NCBI RefSeq assembly: GCF_004341885.1
Contig: NZ_SLVX01000005.1
Span: 278,692 to 342,691 of the forward strand
Origin: Shinella granuli
GTDB lineage: Bacteria; Pseudomonadota; Alphaproteobacteria; Rhizobiales; Rhizobiaceae
DNA length: 64,000 nucleotides
Direction: 5' to 3'
Shown here: positions 15,687-23,468 of the stretch, one piece after another
Layout: every line of letters starts with the position of its first letter
Numbering within the stretch: position 1 is the stretch's first letter
Translations under genes and position numbers: made by a program
The notes under the pieces: generated by a model
Told to the model about the DNA's origin: nothing
Databases searched by the model: none
The model's input: only the letters and a program-made list of their open reading frames with translations

Positions 15687-17087
15687 TTAGAGGATTTCGT
15701 CGCGCAGGTAGTACCAGCGGTACATGCCCCACTGGCCGAGCCGGCGGAACGGCGTCAGGAGCCCGTGGCTCGGCAGCGGCGAGGTGAAGATGGGAAGGTC
15801 GAGGCCGGCACCCTTGCCGGCGACCATCTGCGCCATGCGGCGTCCGGCCTGCGCCGAATACATGACGCCGTTGCCGCCATAGCCCATGGCGTAGAACAGC
15901 GTCTGGGACGGATCCGGCTGGAAGATGCGGGGCATCATGTCGTGGCTGACATCCACCCAGCCCCACCAGGAGTAATCGATCTCGATGCCGCGCAGGATCG
16001 GGAACTTGCGATAGAGCCCGTCGAGCAGCAGCGCGAGGTGTTTCGGGTTTGCGGCGTCGCGCCCGGTGATGGCGCTGCGGCTGCCGATCTGCACCCGGCC
16101 ATCCGGCAGCATGCGATAGTAGTGGCGCAGCGTGCGCGTGTCGGTGAGCGGGATGCGCGCCCTGAAGTTCAGCGCCTGCTGCTCGCTCTCCGTCAGCGGC
16201 CGGGTGACGACCGAGTTCGACAGGATCGGCATCAGCCGGCGCCGGGTCAGCACGTTCATGCCGGGGGATGTGTAGCCGGCCGTGGCGATGCAGACGGCGC
16301 GGGCGCGCACCGTGCCGCCGGGCGTGCGGAGATAATGCATGCCGCCCTTCGCCGTGCAGTCGAGCACCGGGCTCGACGTGTGCACCCTCGCGCCGAGCCG
16401 CCGCGCCAGGCGGAGATAGCCGAAGGCCAGCTTTGCGGCGTGGATGCCTATACCATCAGGCTCGTACATGGCGCCGCGCGCCTCCGCATCGCGCACGAAA
16501 TCGCTGTGGATCTCCCCGCGCGAGACCATGCGGGCGCGGTAGCCGAAGGTCTCGTTGAGGACGCGGACCTCGCTTTGCAGCGCCGGCAGCACCTTATCGC
16601 GATGGGCGATATAGAGATGGCCGCCGTCCTGCGGGTCGCAGTCGATCCCGGGTTCACGGATCAGCGACCGGAACAGGTCGAACCCCTCGGCGATTTCCGC
16701 ATGCATCCTGCGCGCGACATCGACGCCCCAGCGGGCGATCCATTGCGAGCGCTTCAGGCGGCCGGCGGAAATCTGCGCCTGCCCGCCATTGCGGGTGCTG
16801 CATCCCCAGGCAACCCCGTTGGCCTCCAGCACCGTCGCCTTGATGCCGTGCTCGCGGGCGAGATGGATGGCGCAGGAAAGGCCCGTATAGCCGGAGCCGA
16901 TGATCGCGACATCGACGTCCATGTCGCGCATGACGGGGCCGTCGTCCTCCGGCTCGGGGCCGGCCGTGCCGATCCAGTAGGTCGGCGCGTAGTCCTTGCC
17001 GGTGCCCGGGGTCGGAGCCGTCTCCGGATCATAGGCGGGATCGAACGGCGCCCTGCCGGTCTTGGGAGGAATGGTGCGCAATTGCAT
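15687..17087 (-). CDS. tauY: FAD-dependent oxidoreductase, probable taurine dehydrogenase large subunit (TauY-like)
   Basis: A 466-residue DAO-family flavoprotein (MQLRTIPPKTGRAPFDPAYD...). The FAD motif AIIGSGYTGLSCAIHLA is near residues 88-104. WGCSTRNGGQAQISAG and the C-terminal YAMGYGGNGVMYSAQAGRRMA follow. It resembles gamma-glutamylputrescine oxidase-like enzymes, the family to which TauY belongs. The ATG at 17087 (GGAGCACGGCC upstream) is preferred; a longer frame upstream would overlap tauX out of frame. Position between a small SnoaL-like gene and xsc supports TauY, which with TauX oxidises taurine to sulfoacetaldehyde and ammonia using cytochrome c. Assignment rests on context plus family. 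Confidence 0.78.
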   Translation of the reverse strand: MQLRTIPPKTGRAPFDPAYDPETAPTPGTGKDYAPTYWIGTAGPEPEDDGPVMRDMDVDVAIIGSGYTGLSCAIHLAREHGIKATVLEANGVAWGCSTRNGGQAQISAGRLKRSQWIARWGVDVARRMHAEIAEGFDLFRSLIREPGIDCDPQDGGHLYIAHRDKVLPALQSEVRVLNETFGYRARMVSRGEIHSDFVRDAEARGAMYEPDGIGIHAAKLAFGYLRLARRLGARVHTSSPVLDCTAKGGMHYLRTPGGTVRARAVCIATAGYTSPGMNVLTRRRLMPILSNSVVTRPLTESEQQALNFRARIPLTDTRTLRHYYRMLPDGRVQIGSRSAITGRDAANPKHLALLLDGLYRKFPILRGIEIDYSWWGWVDVSHDMMPRIFQPDPSQTLFYAMGYGGNGVMYSAQAGRRMAQMVAGKGAGLDLPIFTSPLPSHGLLTPFRRLGQWGMYRWYYLRDEIL

Positions 17088-17104
17088 GGCCGTGCTCCGA
17101 GCGT

Positions 17105-17491
17105 TCAGTACCGGGGTTGCAGGACCGGCCGGTTCTTCCGGAACGCCTGCTTGCGGACGATCTTGCCGTTCGCGAAGGTGAAGAGGTCGCAGCCTTCCGC
17201 CTCGATGCGGCCGCCGTCGGCCGCCGTGCCGCGGAAGGTCCATTCGGAGACACCCCGGTCGCCGGTCGTAAAATGGCTGTGATCGGCCCATTCGGCATCC
17301 GGCATCGCCGTCCAGACGCCGCTGAAGGCCTCGGCGATCGCCCTGGCGCCCTCGATGCGGTTGCCGTGGACGTCCGGGCCACCGACCGCGTTGAACACGC
17401 AGTCCTCGGCGAAGAAGTGCATGATCCCATCGATGTCATGCCGGTTGAAGGCGTCGAACAGGGTTTTGAGATCGGTTGCGCTGAGTGTCAT
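17105..17491 (-). CDS. tauX: SnoaL-like (NTF2 fold) protein, probable taurine dehydrogenase small subunit (TauX-like)
   Basis: A 128-residue protein (MTLSATDLKTLFDAFNRHDI...; GTAADGGRIEAEGCDLFTFA). It has the SnoaL/ketosteroid-isomerase-like fold pattern: an N-terminal helix pair, an acidic pocket and a curved sheet, ending in GKIVRKQAFRKNRP. Taurine dehydrogenase small subunits are, as I recall, annotated in this fold. A good AGAGGACC ribosome site precedes the ATG at 17491. The gene ends 17 nt before tauY. If it is not TauX, a stand-alone NTF2-like protein of unknown function is the alternative. Confidence 0.72.
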   Translation of the reverse strand: MTLSATDLKTLFDAFNRHDIDGIMHFFAEDCVFNAVGGPDVHGNRIEGARAIAEAFSGVWTAMPDAEWADHSHFTTGDRGVSEWTFRGTAADGGRIEAEGCDLFTFANGKIVRKQAFRKNRPVLQPRY

Positions 17492-17602
17492 CGTTCGGGT
17501 CCTCTGGCTTGTCGCAAGGCATGGCTCCGCCGGAGACGGGAAAGGCCGTCTTGAAGGGCCGCCGGGGCCGGGTCGTTGGAGTGTCGGGCTGTCCGCCGCC
17601 GG

Positions 17603-18430
17603 TTAGATGCGTCCCTTCCAGGGGATCAGCGTCTTTTCGAGGTAGCGGATCAGGAGATCAAAGGCGAAGGCGAAGAGGCCGATGATGAAGATGCCCATGA
17701 TCACCGTATCGCTTTCGAGGTTTTCGGCGGCGTTCAGCACCATGAAGCCGAGGCCGCGGTTGGCGGCGACCATTTCGGCTGCCACCAGCGTCGTCCAGCC
17801 GACGCCGATGCCGATGCGCATGCCGGTGAAGATCTCCGGCAGGGCCGCCTTCATGATCACCTGGCCGATGACCTGGCCGCGGGTGGCGCCCATCGCATAG
17901 GCGGCGTGGATCTGCTCCGTCGAGACCGAGCGCACTCCGGCCCTCGCGGCGATCGCCATCGGCGCGAAGATCGCCAGATAGATCAGGAACACCTTCGGGA
18001 ACTCGCCGATGCCGAGCCAGATGATGACGAGCGGCAGGTAGGCGAGCGGCGGCAGCGGGCGGTAGAACTCGATGATGGGATCGAAGAGGCCGCGCACGAA
18101 GCGGTTGACGCCCATCAGGATGCCGATCGGCACCGCCGTGACGAGGGCCAGCAGGAAGGCGCCGAAGACGCGGCCGATGCTGGCCATCGTGTGCTGCATC
18201 AGCGTGGAGTTCGAGACCCCTTCCGTCATCGCCAGCCAGAACTTCTCCCAGACCGAGAGCGGCGAGGGCAGGAAGAGCGGCTTGACCCAGCCGGATTCCG
18301 TCACGAGGAACCACAGTGCGACGAGCACGGTCGCCGTCACGAGGCTGATCAGGCCGCTGCTGCCGTCACCGGGAGCCCCGAAGATCTTGCCGGCCTTGGC
18401 GGGCTTGGCGCGTGTCACTCTGTCAAGCAT
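17603..18430 (-). CDS. tauC: Taurine-type ABC transporter permease
   Basis: A 275-residue BPD_transp_1 inner-membrane permease with about six helices (LISLVTATVLVALWFLVTES; IGRVFGAFLLALVTAVPIGI) and the cytoplasmic coupling loop GATRGQVIGQVIMKAALPEIFTG. It belongs to the SsuC/TauC class. The ATG at 18430 overlaps the tauB stop by 8 nt (ATGCTTGA); a longer frame reaching 18547 would sit inside tauB and is rejected. It works with the TauB ATPase and the TauA binding protein to import taurine. Confidence 0.88.
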   Translation of the reverse strand: MLDRVTRAKPAKAGKIFGAPGDGSSGLISLVTATVLVALWFLVTESGWVKPLFLPSPLSVWEKFWLAMTEGVSNSTLMQHTMASIGRVFGAFLLALVTAVPIGILMGVNRFVRGLFDPIIEFYRPLPPLAYLPLVIIWLGIGEFPKVFLIYLAIFAPMAIAARAGVRSVSTEQIHAAYAMGATRGQVIGQVIMKAALPEIFTGMRIGIGVGWTTLVAAEMVAANRGLGFMVLNAAENLESDTVIMGIFIIGLFAFAFDLLIRYLEKTLIPWKGRI

Positions 18431-19235
18431 GGGCCACCTCCGGGTTGCCGGACGCACGTTCGTCGCCGTAGATGATGCCGAGCACTTCCTCGCGCATGCG
18501 GATGAATTCCGGGCTCGACTTGATCGCGCGGGCATTGCCTTCGGCAAGGAAGCGGCGGTTGAAGTCGAGGTCGTAGGTATGGGTGATACGGCCGGGGCGC
18601 GGCGACATGACGATCAGCCGCGAGCCGAGGAACAGCGCCTCCTCGACGCTGTGCGTGATGAAGAAGAACATCTTGTTGGTGAGCTGCCAGACTTCCAGAA
18701 GGAGCTCCTGGATGGTTTCGCGCGTCAGCGCGTCGAGCGCCGCCATCGGCTCATCCATCAGGAGCATGGCGGGGTCGCAGGTCAGCGCCCGCGCGATGCC
18801 GACGCGCTGCTGCATGCCGCCCGAAAGGTGGTAGATCATGTGGCGGTGGAAATCCTGCAGGCCGACGAGGGCGAGGTTCTTCGTGGCGATCTCCCGCCGC
18901 GTCGCCTTGTCGACGCCGCGCAGCTTGAGGCCGAATTCGGTGTTCTCGATGACGTTGAGCCAGGGCAGGAGCGCATGCTTCTGGAAGACCACGCCGCGCT
19001 CGGCGCCCGGCCCGTTGACCCGGTGGTTGCCGAGCGAGATATCGCCTTCCGAGGGGGCCATGAAGCCCGCCATCAGGTTGAGCAGCGTGGTCTTCCCGCA
19101 GCCCGAAGCGCCGAGCGCGACGACGAAATCACCGCTCTTGATGGTAAGGTTGACGCCTTTCAGGGCGATCACCGCCTGGTCCGAATACAAGCCCGGATAG
19201 GTCAGACTGATGTTCCTGACGCTGAGTGTTTCCAT
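18423..19235 (-). CDS. tauB: Taurine-type ABC transporter ATP-binding protein
   Basis: A 270-residue ABC ATPase with Walker A GASGCGKTT (42-50), signature LSGGMQQR (137-144), Walker B LLMDEP (158-163) and a downstream switch His in FFITHSVEEA. Class SsuB/TauB/NitD. It energises uptake through TauC. The gene lies 84 nt after tauA, with a perfect stem-loop in between, and overlaps tauC by 8 nt. Confidence 0.9.
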   Translation of the reverse strand: METLSVRNISLTYPGLYSDQAVIALKGVNLTIKSGDFVVALGASGCGKTTLLNLMAGFMAPSEGDISLGNHRVNGPGAERGVVFQKHALLPWLNVIENTEFGLKLRGVDKATRREIATKNLALVGLQDFHRHMIYHLSGGMQQRVGIARALTCDPAMLLMDEPMAALDALTRETIQELLLEVWQLTNKMFFFITHSVEEALFLGSRLIVMSPRPGRITHTYDLDFNRRFLAEGNARAIKSSPEFIRMREEVLGIIYGDERASGNPEVAHA

Positions 19236-19276
19236 GAGAAATGCCTCCCTGCACCTCGGTCACGGGTCTGGTGGAC

Positions 19277-19303
19277 GCACCGGCCGCGAAAGGCGGCCGG
19301 TGC
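19277..19303. promoter_or_regulatory. Stem-loop between tauA and tauB
   Basis: GCACCGGCCGC (19277-19287) and GCGGCCGGTGC (19293-19303) form a perfect 11-bp stem with loop GAAAG, just after the tauA stop. No T-run. It is likely to protect the tauA message or reduce readthrough, raising binding protein over ATPase and permease. Confidence 0.6.
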
Positions 19304-19319
19304 AAGCAGCAACAATATG

Positions 19320-20339
19320 CTATTTCGCAGCCGCCTCGGCGAAGCTCGCATTCACGAAGGGCGCATAGTCGTCCAGCGACTTGCCGATCTGCTTCTGCTC
19401 GACGAGGAATTTCGCGCTCTCGGTAAGCGCACGGGTCGCCCCGCCGCCGAGCCATGTATCGGAGGCCTGCTCGTCCGCGTTCGGGAAGGAGAGCAGTTCC
19501 AGCGCCTCCACCGTGCTCGGGCCGTCGCCGCCGATGAGCTTGACGATACCCTGCACCTCGGGCGAATCCACCGTCCAGGCGGCCTTGTTGGCATTGTAGT
19601 CGGCGTAGGATTCGGCGAGAACCCTGGTGAAGGCCTCCATCAGCTTGGGGTTCTCCGCGGCCCAGGCCGTGTCGACCACCAGCCCGTCGAAGGTCGGCAC
19701 GCTGGCGGCGCCGATGACCTCGGAATCGGAGATCACCTTGCCGGTCTTCAGGATTTCCGACAGGGCCGGCGGCCAGACATAGGCGGCGTCGATATCGCCG
19801 CGCTGCCAGGCCGCGACGATCTGCGGCGGCTTCAGGTTGAGGATCTCCACCTCACGCGGATCGATGTTCCACACCTTGTTCATGCCAACGAGCAGGTGGA
19901 AATGCGAGGTCGAGACGAAGGGCACGGCGACCTTCTTGCCCTTGAGGTCCGCCGGTGTCTCGATGCCCGAGCCGTCACGGGCGACCAGCGCCTCGGACTT
20001 GCCGATATTGTCGAGGATCCAGAACAGTTGCAGCTCGACGCCGCGGGTCGCGGCGGCCGCCGTGCCGGTCGAGCCGATCACGCCGATCGGCACGTCGCCC
20101 GAGGCGAGCGCCGTCGTGATGTCGCCGGCCGAACTGAACTGGCGCCAGTCGATCGTATAACCGGCCTCCTTGGCGGCCGCGTCGAAGCGGCCATCGGCGA
20201 TGGCGGCGACGAACGGGCCGACGATCTGCTGATAGCCGACGACCAGGCTGGTTTGTGCGTAAGCGGCGCCTGACGCAAGAAGGCCTGCCAGAAGGCCGGC
20301 AGTCGTGGCCAGGCGATTGAAATTCTTGAAAAGCATCAT
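19320..20339 (-). CDS. tauA: Taurine-type ABC transporter substrate-binding protein
   Basis: A 339-residue periplasmic protein. A signal peptide (LATTAGLLAGLLASGAAYA) precedes a mature part of the NMT1/SsuA/TauA fold (TSLVVGYQQIVGPFVAAIAD, VKDLKGKKVAVPF-type block at ADLKGKKVAVPFVSTSHFHL, AYVWPPALSEILKTGK). ATGATG at 20339/20336 follows AGGAG; longer starts would run through the TauR repeats and are rejected. First gene of the eight-gene taurine operon and divergent from tauR. Taurine specificity is inferred from tauXY/xsc in the same operon. Confidence 0.88.
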   Translation of the reverse strand: MMLFKNFNRLATTAGLLAGLLASGAAYAQTSLVVGYQQIVGPFVAAIADGRFDAAAKEAGYTIDWRQFSSAGDITTALASGDVPIGVIGSTGTAAAATRGVELQLFWILDNIGKSEALVARDGSGIETPADLKGKKVAVPFVSTSHFHLLVGMNKVWNIDPREVEILNLKPPQIVAAWQRGDIDAAYVWPPALSEILKTGKVISDSEVIGAASVPTFDGLVVDTAWAAENPKLMEAFTRVLAESYADYNANKAAWTVDSPEVQGIVKLIGGDGPSTVEALELLSFPNADEQASDTWLGGGATRALTESAKFLVEQKQIGKSLDDYAPFVNASFAEAAAK

Positions 20340-20419
20340 CGTTCTCCTCATCGATTGGTGCTTGAGCCGGTTGCCCCGGTCTTCTTGACAAAAGTGATAA
20401 ATGCGGTGCCCCGCTTGCG

Positions 20420-20451
20420 TTATATCCAGTTTGGAAGTTGAATAAATCCAG
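20420..20451. promoter_or_regulatory. Two direct repeats in the tauR-tauA intergenic region, probable TauR binding site
   Basis: Read towards tauA, CTGGATTTAT (20451-20442) and CTGGATATAA (20429-20420) are repeated 22 nt apart, two helical turns. MocR/TauR regulators of alphaproteobacteria bind paired direct repeats of the CTGGAC type (from memory), so these are close matches. They lie 80-110 nt upstream of tauA and 26-57 nt upstream of tauR. Confidence 0.6.
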
Positions 20452-20476
20452 ATTGCGATCACGCGGCCGGAAATCC

Positions 20477-21955
20477 ATGCGCACCAATGTTTCCGAGACC
20501 ATCTTCTTCATCGACCGGGAGAGCGGGCTGGGTTTGCAGGCCCAGTTGCGCGAGACCGTGGTCTCGGCCGTGCTTGCGGGGCGCGTGCAGCCCGGCGCGC
20601 ACCTGCCCTCGACGCGCAAGCTCTCGGAATACCTCAATATTTCCCGCATCACGGTGACGCTCGCCTATCAGGAGCTGGTGTCCCAGGGCTATGTGGAGGC
20701 GGCCAACCGCAGCTCCTACCGCATCGCCGGCAATCCGCCCGGCCGGGGCGTGGAAGGCGACCGGCCCGCCGCCGGCGCCACCCCGGTCGACTGGACCGGC
20801 AAGATGAAGATGCGCTTCGAGGTCGTGCGCCAGATTCCAAAACCGCTCGACTGGCGGCGCTATCCCTATCCGTTCCTCTATGGCCAGATGGACCCCTCGC
20901 TGTTCGACCTCAACGCCTGGCGCGACTGTGCCCGCCGGGCCCTGGCGCGGGAGGATTTCATCCTGATGGCGAGCGACTTCGCTGCCGCCGACGACGTCAG
21001 GCTCGTCAACTACATCTGTTCGCGTACCCTGCCCCGGCGCGGCATCCATGCGAACCCGGACGAGGTGCTCATCACGGTCGGCGCGCAGAATGCGCTGTGG
21101 ATCGTCACGCGGCTCATCCTGGAAAAGGGCTCCAGCGCGGTCTGCGAGAACCCCTGCCACCCGGATATCAGCGCCTCGCTGCTGCTCAGCGGCGCGAAGG
21201 TCACGACCGTCGACGTCGATGGCGAGGGATTGCCGCCCGACGGCCTGCCCGACGATACCGATGCGGTCTTCGTCACGCCCAGCCATCACTCACCGACGGG
21301 CGCGACCATGCCGATCGACCGGCGCACGCGGCTGTTGCAGGCCGCCGCGGAGAAGGATTTCGTCATCGTCGAGGACGACTACGAATTCGAGATCAGCTAT
21401 CTCGCACCGCCTTCCCCGGCGCTGAAGGCCTTCGATTCCACCGGGCGCGTGCTCTATATCGGCAGCTTCTCGAAATCGCTATTTCCCGGCCTTCGCCTCG
21501 GCTACCTCGTCGCCCCCGCGCCCTTCATCCGCGAGGCGCGCGCGCTGCGTTCACTGATGCTGCGCCACCCGCCCGGCCACCTGCAGCGCACCGCCGCCTA
21601 TTTCCTGGCGCTCGGCCATTATGACGTGGTGCTGCACCGCATGCGCACGGAGTATCACAAGCGCCACGTCCTCATGGCCGAGGCCCTGCAGCACGAGGGG
21701 CTGACGGTCGCCGGCTCCTCCGCCTTCGGCGGCACGTCCTTCTGGATGGAGGGGCCGCAGGGGCTTGATGCCGACAGGCTGGTCACCGAGCTTCGCCAGG
21801 ACGGCGTGCTCGTGGAATCCGGCTCGCCCTTCTTCCCGAGGAACGATGAGCCGTGCCGCTATTTCCGCATGGGCTATTCCTCGATCCCGCGCACCAACAT
21901 CGTCGAGGGCGTTTCACGCGTCAGGGCGGGTATCGATCGTCTCATGGACGCGTGA
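20477..21955 (+). CDS. tauR: MocR/GabR-type regulator of taurine catabolism
   Basis: A 492-residue fusion. A GntR winged helix-turn-helix covers about residues 12-84 (VQPGAHLPSTRKLSEYLNIS, RITVTLAYQELVSQGYVEA). A linker is followed by an aminotransferase class I fold (about 125-490) with EDDYEFEI near 299-306 and the PLP-binding Lys333 in GSFSKSLFPGLRLGY. TauR of Rhodobacter/Brucella has this architecture and activates taurine genes. ATG 20477 is preferred to a TTG at 20438 because the latter would overlap the direct repeats. Divergent from tauA. Confidence 0.88.
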   Translation: MRTNVSETIFFIDRESGLGLQAQLRETVVSAVLAGRVQPGAHLPSTRKLSEYLNISRITVTLAYQELVSQGYVEAANRSSYRIAGNPPGRGVEGDRPAAGATPVDWTGKMKMRFEVVRQIPKPLDWRRYPYPFLYGQMDPSLFDLNAWRDCARRALAREDFILMASDFAAADDVRLVNYICSRTLPRRGIHANPDEVLITVGAQNALWIVTRLILEKGSSAVCENPCHPDISASLLLSGAKVTTVDVDGEGLPPDGLPDDTDAVFVTPSHHSPTGATMPIDRRTRLLQAAAEKDFVIVEDDYEFEISYLAPPSPALKAFDSTGRVLYIGSFSKSLFPGLRLGYLVAPAPFIREARALRSLMLRHPPGHLQRTAAYFLALGHYDVVLHRMRTEYHKRHVLMAEALQHEGLTVAGSSAFGGTSFWMEGPQGLDADRLVTELRQDGVLVESGSPFFPRNDEPCRYFRMGYSSIPRTNIVEGVSRVRAGIDRLMDA

Positions 21956-22003
21956 TCCGCCCCGCCTTTGCCGGAAGGCGCCGGCCGGTCTGCCCGCCAT
22001 GCC

Positions 22004-23446
22004 TCAATCGAGCACGTCGAGATCCCGGCTGTGCCGCCAGAACATGCGCGGTGTTTCCAGCGCATGACGCAAACCCAGCCGGTCGATCATGCGTTCGGCC
22101 TCGCGCTGTGCCGCGTCGAGCACGGCATCCTGATCGACATGGACGGGCGTACGGTCGCGCAGCAGCACCCTGCCGCCGACGAGGACGGTGTGCACGTCAT
22201 TGCCATTGGCGAAACAGGTGACGCGGAATTCCGGCATATGGGCGGGGTAGAGGTGCGGGCGGCGCAGGTCGACGAGGATGACATCGGCCTTCTTGCCCGG
22301 CTCCAGCGAGCCGATCTCCGTGTCGAGGCCGAGCACGCGGGCCGCGTCGATGGTGCACATTTCCAGCGCCTTGCCCGGCGGCAGCCAGCTCGGATCGTGA
22401 AAATGGGTGCGGTGGTAGTGCATGCATTGCTGCATGTGGCGGAACATGTCGGCCGAGCGGTCCGGCGCCGTGGCGTCCGAACCGATGGCGACGGTGACGC
22501 CGGCATCCAGCAGTTCCGGCACCGGGCAACGCGCCAGGATGGCAGCGACGGCGCTCGGATTGTGCACGATGGTCGTACCGGTCTCGGCGCAGATCGCGAT
22601 CTCCCCCGCATCGAGGCCCGTGGCGTGCGACAACAGCGTCCTCGGGCCGAGAAGGCCGATCTCATGGGCGATGCGCACGCTGCCGCTGGTGTGGCCGTCC
22701 TGGGTGAAGACGAGGCCGCGCTCCTCGGCATAGCGCTTGACGGTGCGCGACTGGGCGACGGCGTCCTGTGCCCCGGCAGCCTCCCGATACCCCTGATGCA
22801 GCGTCGGCGTCAGCAAGGCGAGGTGCAGGCGGCCGCCATTGCTGCCGTGCCAACGGTCGATGAGCGCCTTGCAGGTGGAAAACTGCTGGTCGAAGGAAAC
22901 GGGGTAGTCGGTGCGCGTCTCGCCGTTCCAGCGGGCATAGGTCAAGGGATGGGGCGGGCGCGTCGTGCCCACGGCCACCACCGAGCGCGTGCCGATGCCG
23001 AGCACGCCTTCCATATGGGCATCGCCGTATTGCGGCTCGTCGGTGCGCATGACGGAATCACCGCCGCCGAGCAGCGAGACGCCGGTCGTGACGCCGAAGC
23101 GCAGGCGCTCCAGCGCGGCGAGTTGCGCTTCGGCATACCAGAAGTCCGGCGTCGAGCCGACGGTATAGGCGCCGCGGCAGGCCTGATACCACGGGTCGCT
23201 CCTGCCGCCGCCGAGCGTCTTGATCAGGCCGTGGCCGGCATGGGCGTGGGCGTCGACGAGGCCCGGCATGATCGCCATGCCGCGCGCATCGATGACCTCG
23301 CGGGCCGGATGGGCGGCTTCCACCGCCTCCGTCGGGCCGACGGCGACGATGCGGTCGCCGACGATCGCCACCGCCCCGTCGGGGATGATCCGGCGATCCG
23401 GGTCGATGGCGATGACGACGCCGTTCTTGATGAGGATATCGGCCAT
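22004..23446 (-). CDS. Amidohydrolase-superfamily hydrolase/deaminase (AtzB/8-oxoguanine deaminase-like)
   Basis: A 480-residue metal-dependent hydrolase. The first-strand HAH (His67, His69 in DAHAHAGHG) is followed by His252, His274 and Asp324 (GSDATAPDRS), a complete set of ligand and base positions for the subtype III deaminases/chlorohydrolases acting on purine, pterin or s-triazine-like rings. Strong AGGAGACC before the ATG. It is last in the operon behind a peptide-type ABC transporter and is a clear paralogue of the enzyme at 29014-30381 on the other side (shared HAHAGH...K.LGG and SDA/TDA.APDRS). The substrate is unknown but probably what the transporter imports. Confidence 0.87.
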   Translation of the reverse strand: MADILIKNGVVIAIDPDRRIIPDGAVAIVGDRIVAVGPTEAVEAAHPAREVIDARGMAIMPGLVDAHAHAGHGLIKTLGGGRSDPWYQACRGAYTVGSTPDFWYAEAQLAALERLRFGVTTGVSLLGGGDSVMRTDEPQYGDAHMEGVLGIGTRSVVAVGTTRPPHPLTYARWNGETRTDYPVSFDQQFSTCKALIDRWHGSNGGRLHLALLTPTLHQGYREAAGAQDAVAQSRTVKRYAEERGLVFTQDGHTSGSVRIAHEIGLLGPRTLLSHATGLDAGEIAICAETGTTIVHNPSAVAAILARCPVPELLDAGVTVAIGSDATAPDRSADMFRHMQQCMHYHRTHFHDPSWLPPGKALEMCTIDAARVLGLDTEIGSLEPGKKADVILVDLRRPHLYPAHMPEFRVTCFANGNDVHTVLVGGRVLLRDRTPVHVDQDAVLDAAQREAERMIDRLGLRHALETPRMFWRHSRDLDVLD

Positions 23447-23468
23447 GGCTGGTCTCCTGTCCTTCAGA

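Noticed and set aside
12771..17282. A 1503-codon open frame on the plus strand across the taurine genes
   Set aside because: It is the antisense of yeiH, xsc and tauY, has no ribosome site or family features and is made of residues favoured by high-GC reverse frames (Arg, Ala, Gly, Asp, His).
20392..20403. AGTGATAAATG near tauA, similar to part of the GntR site
   Set aside because: Only one half of the motif is present and the local regulator is a MocR protein with better matching repeats next to it.
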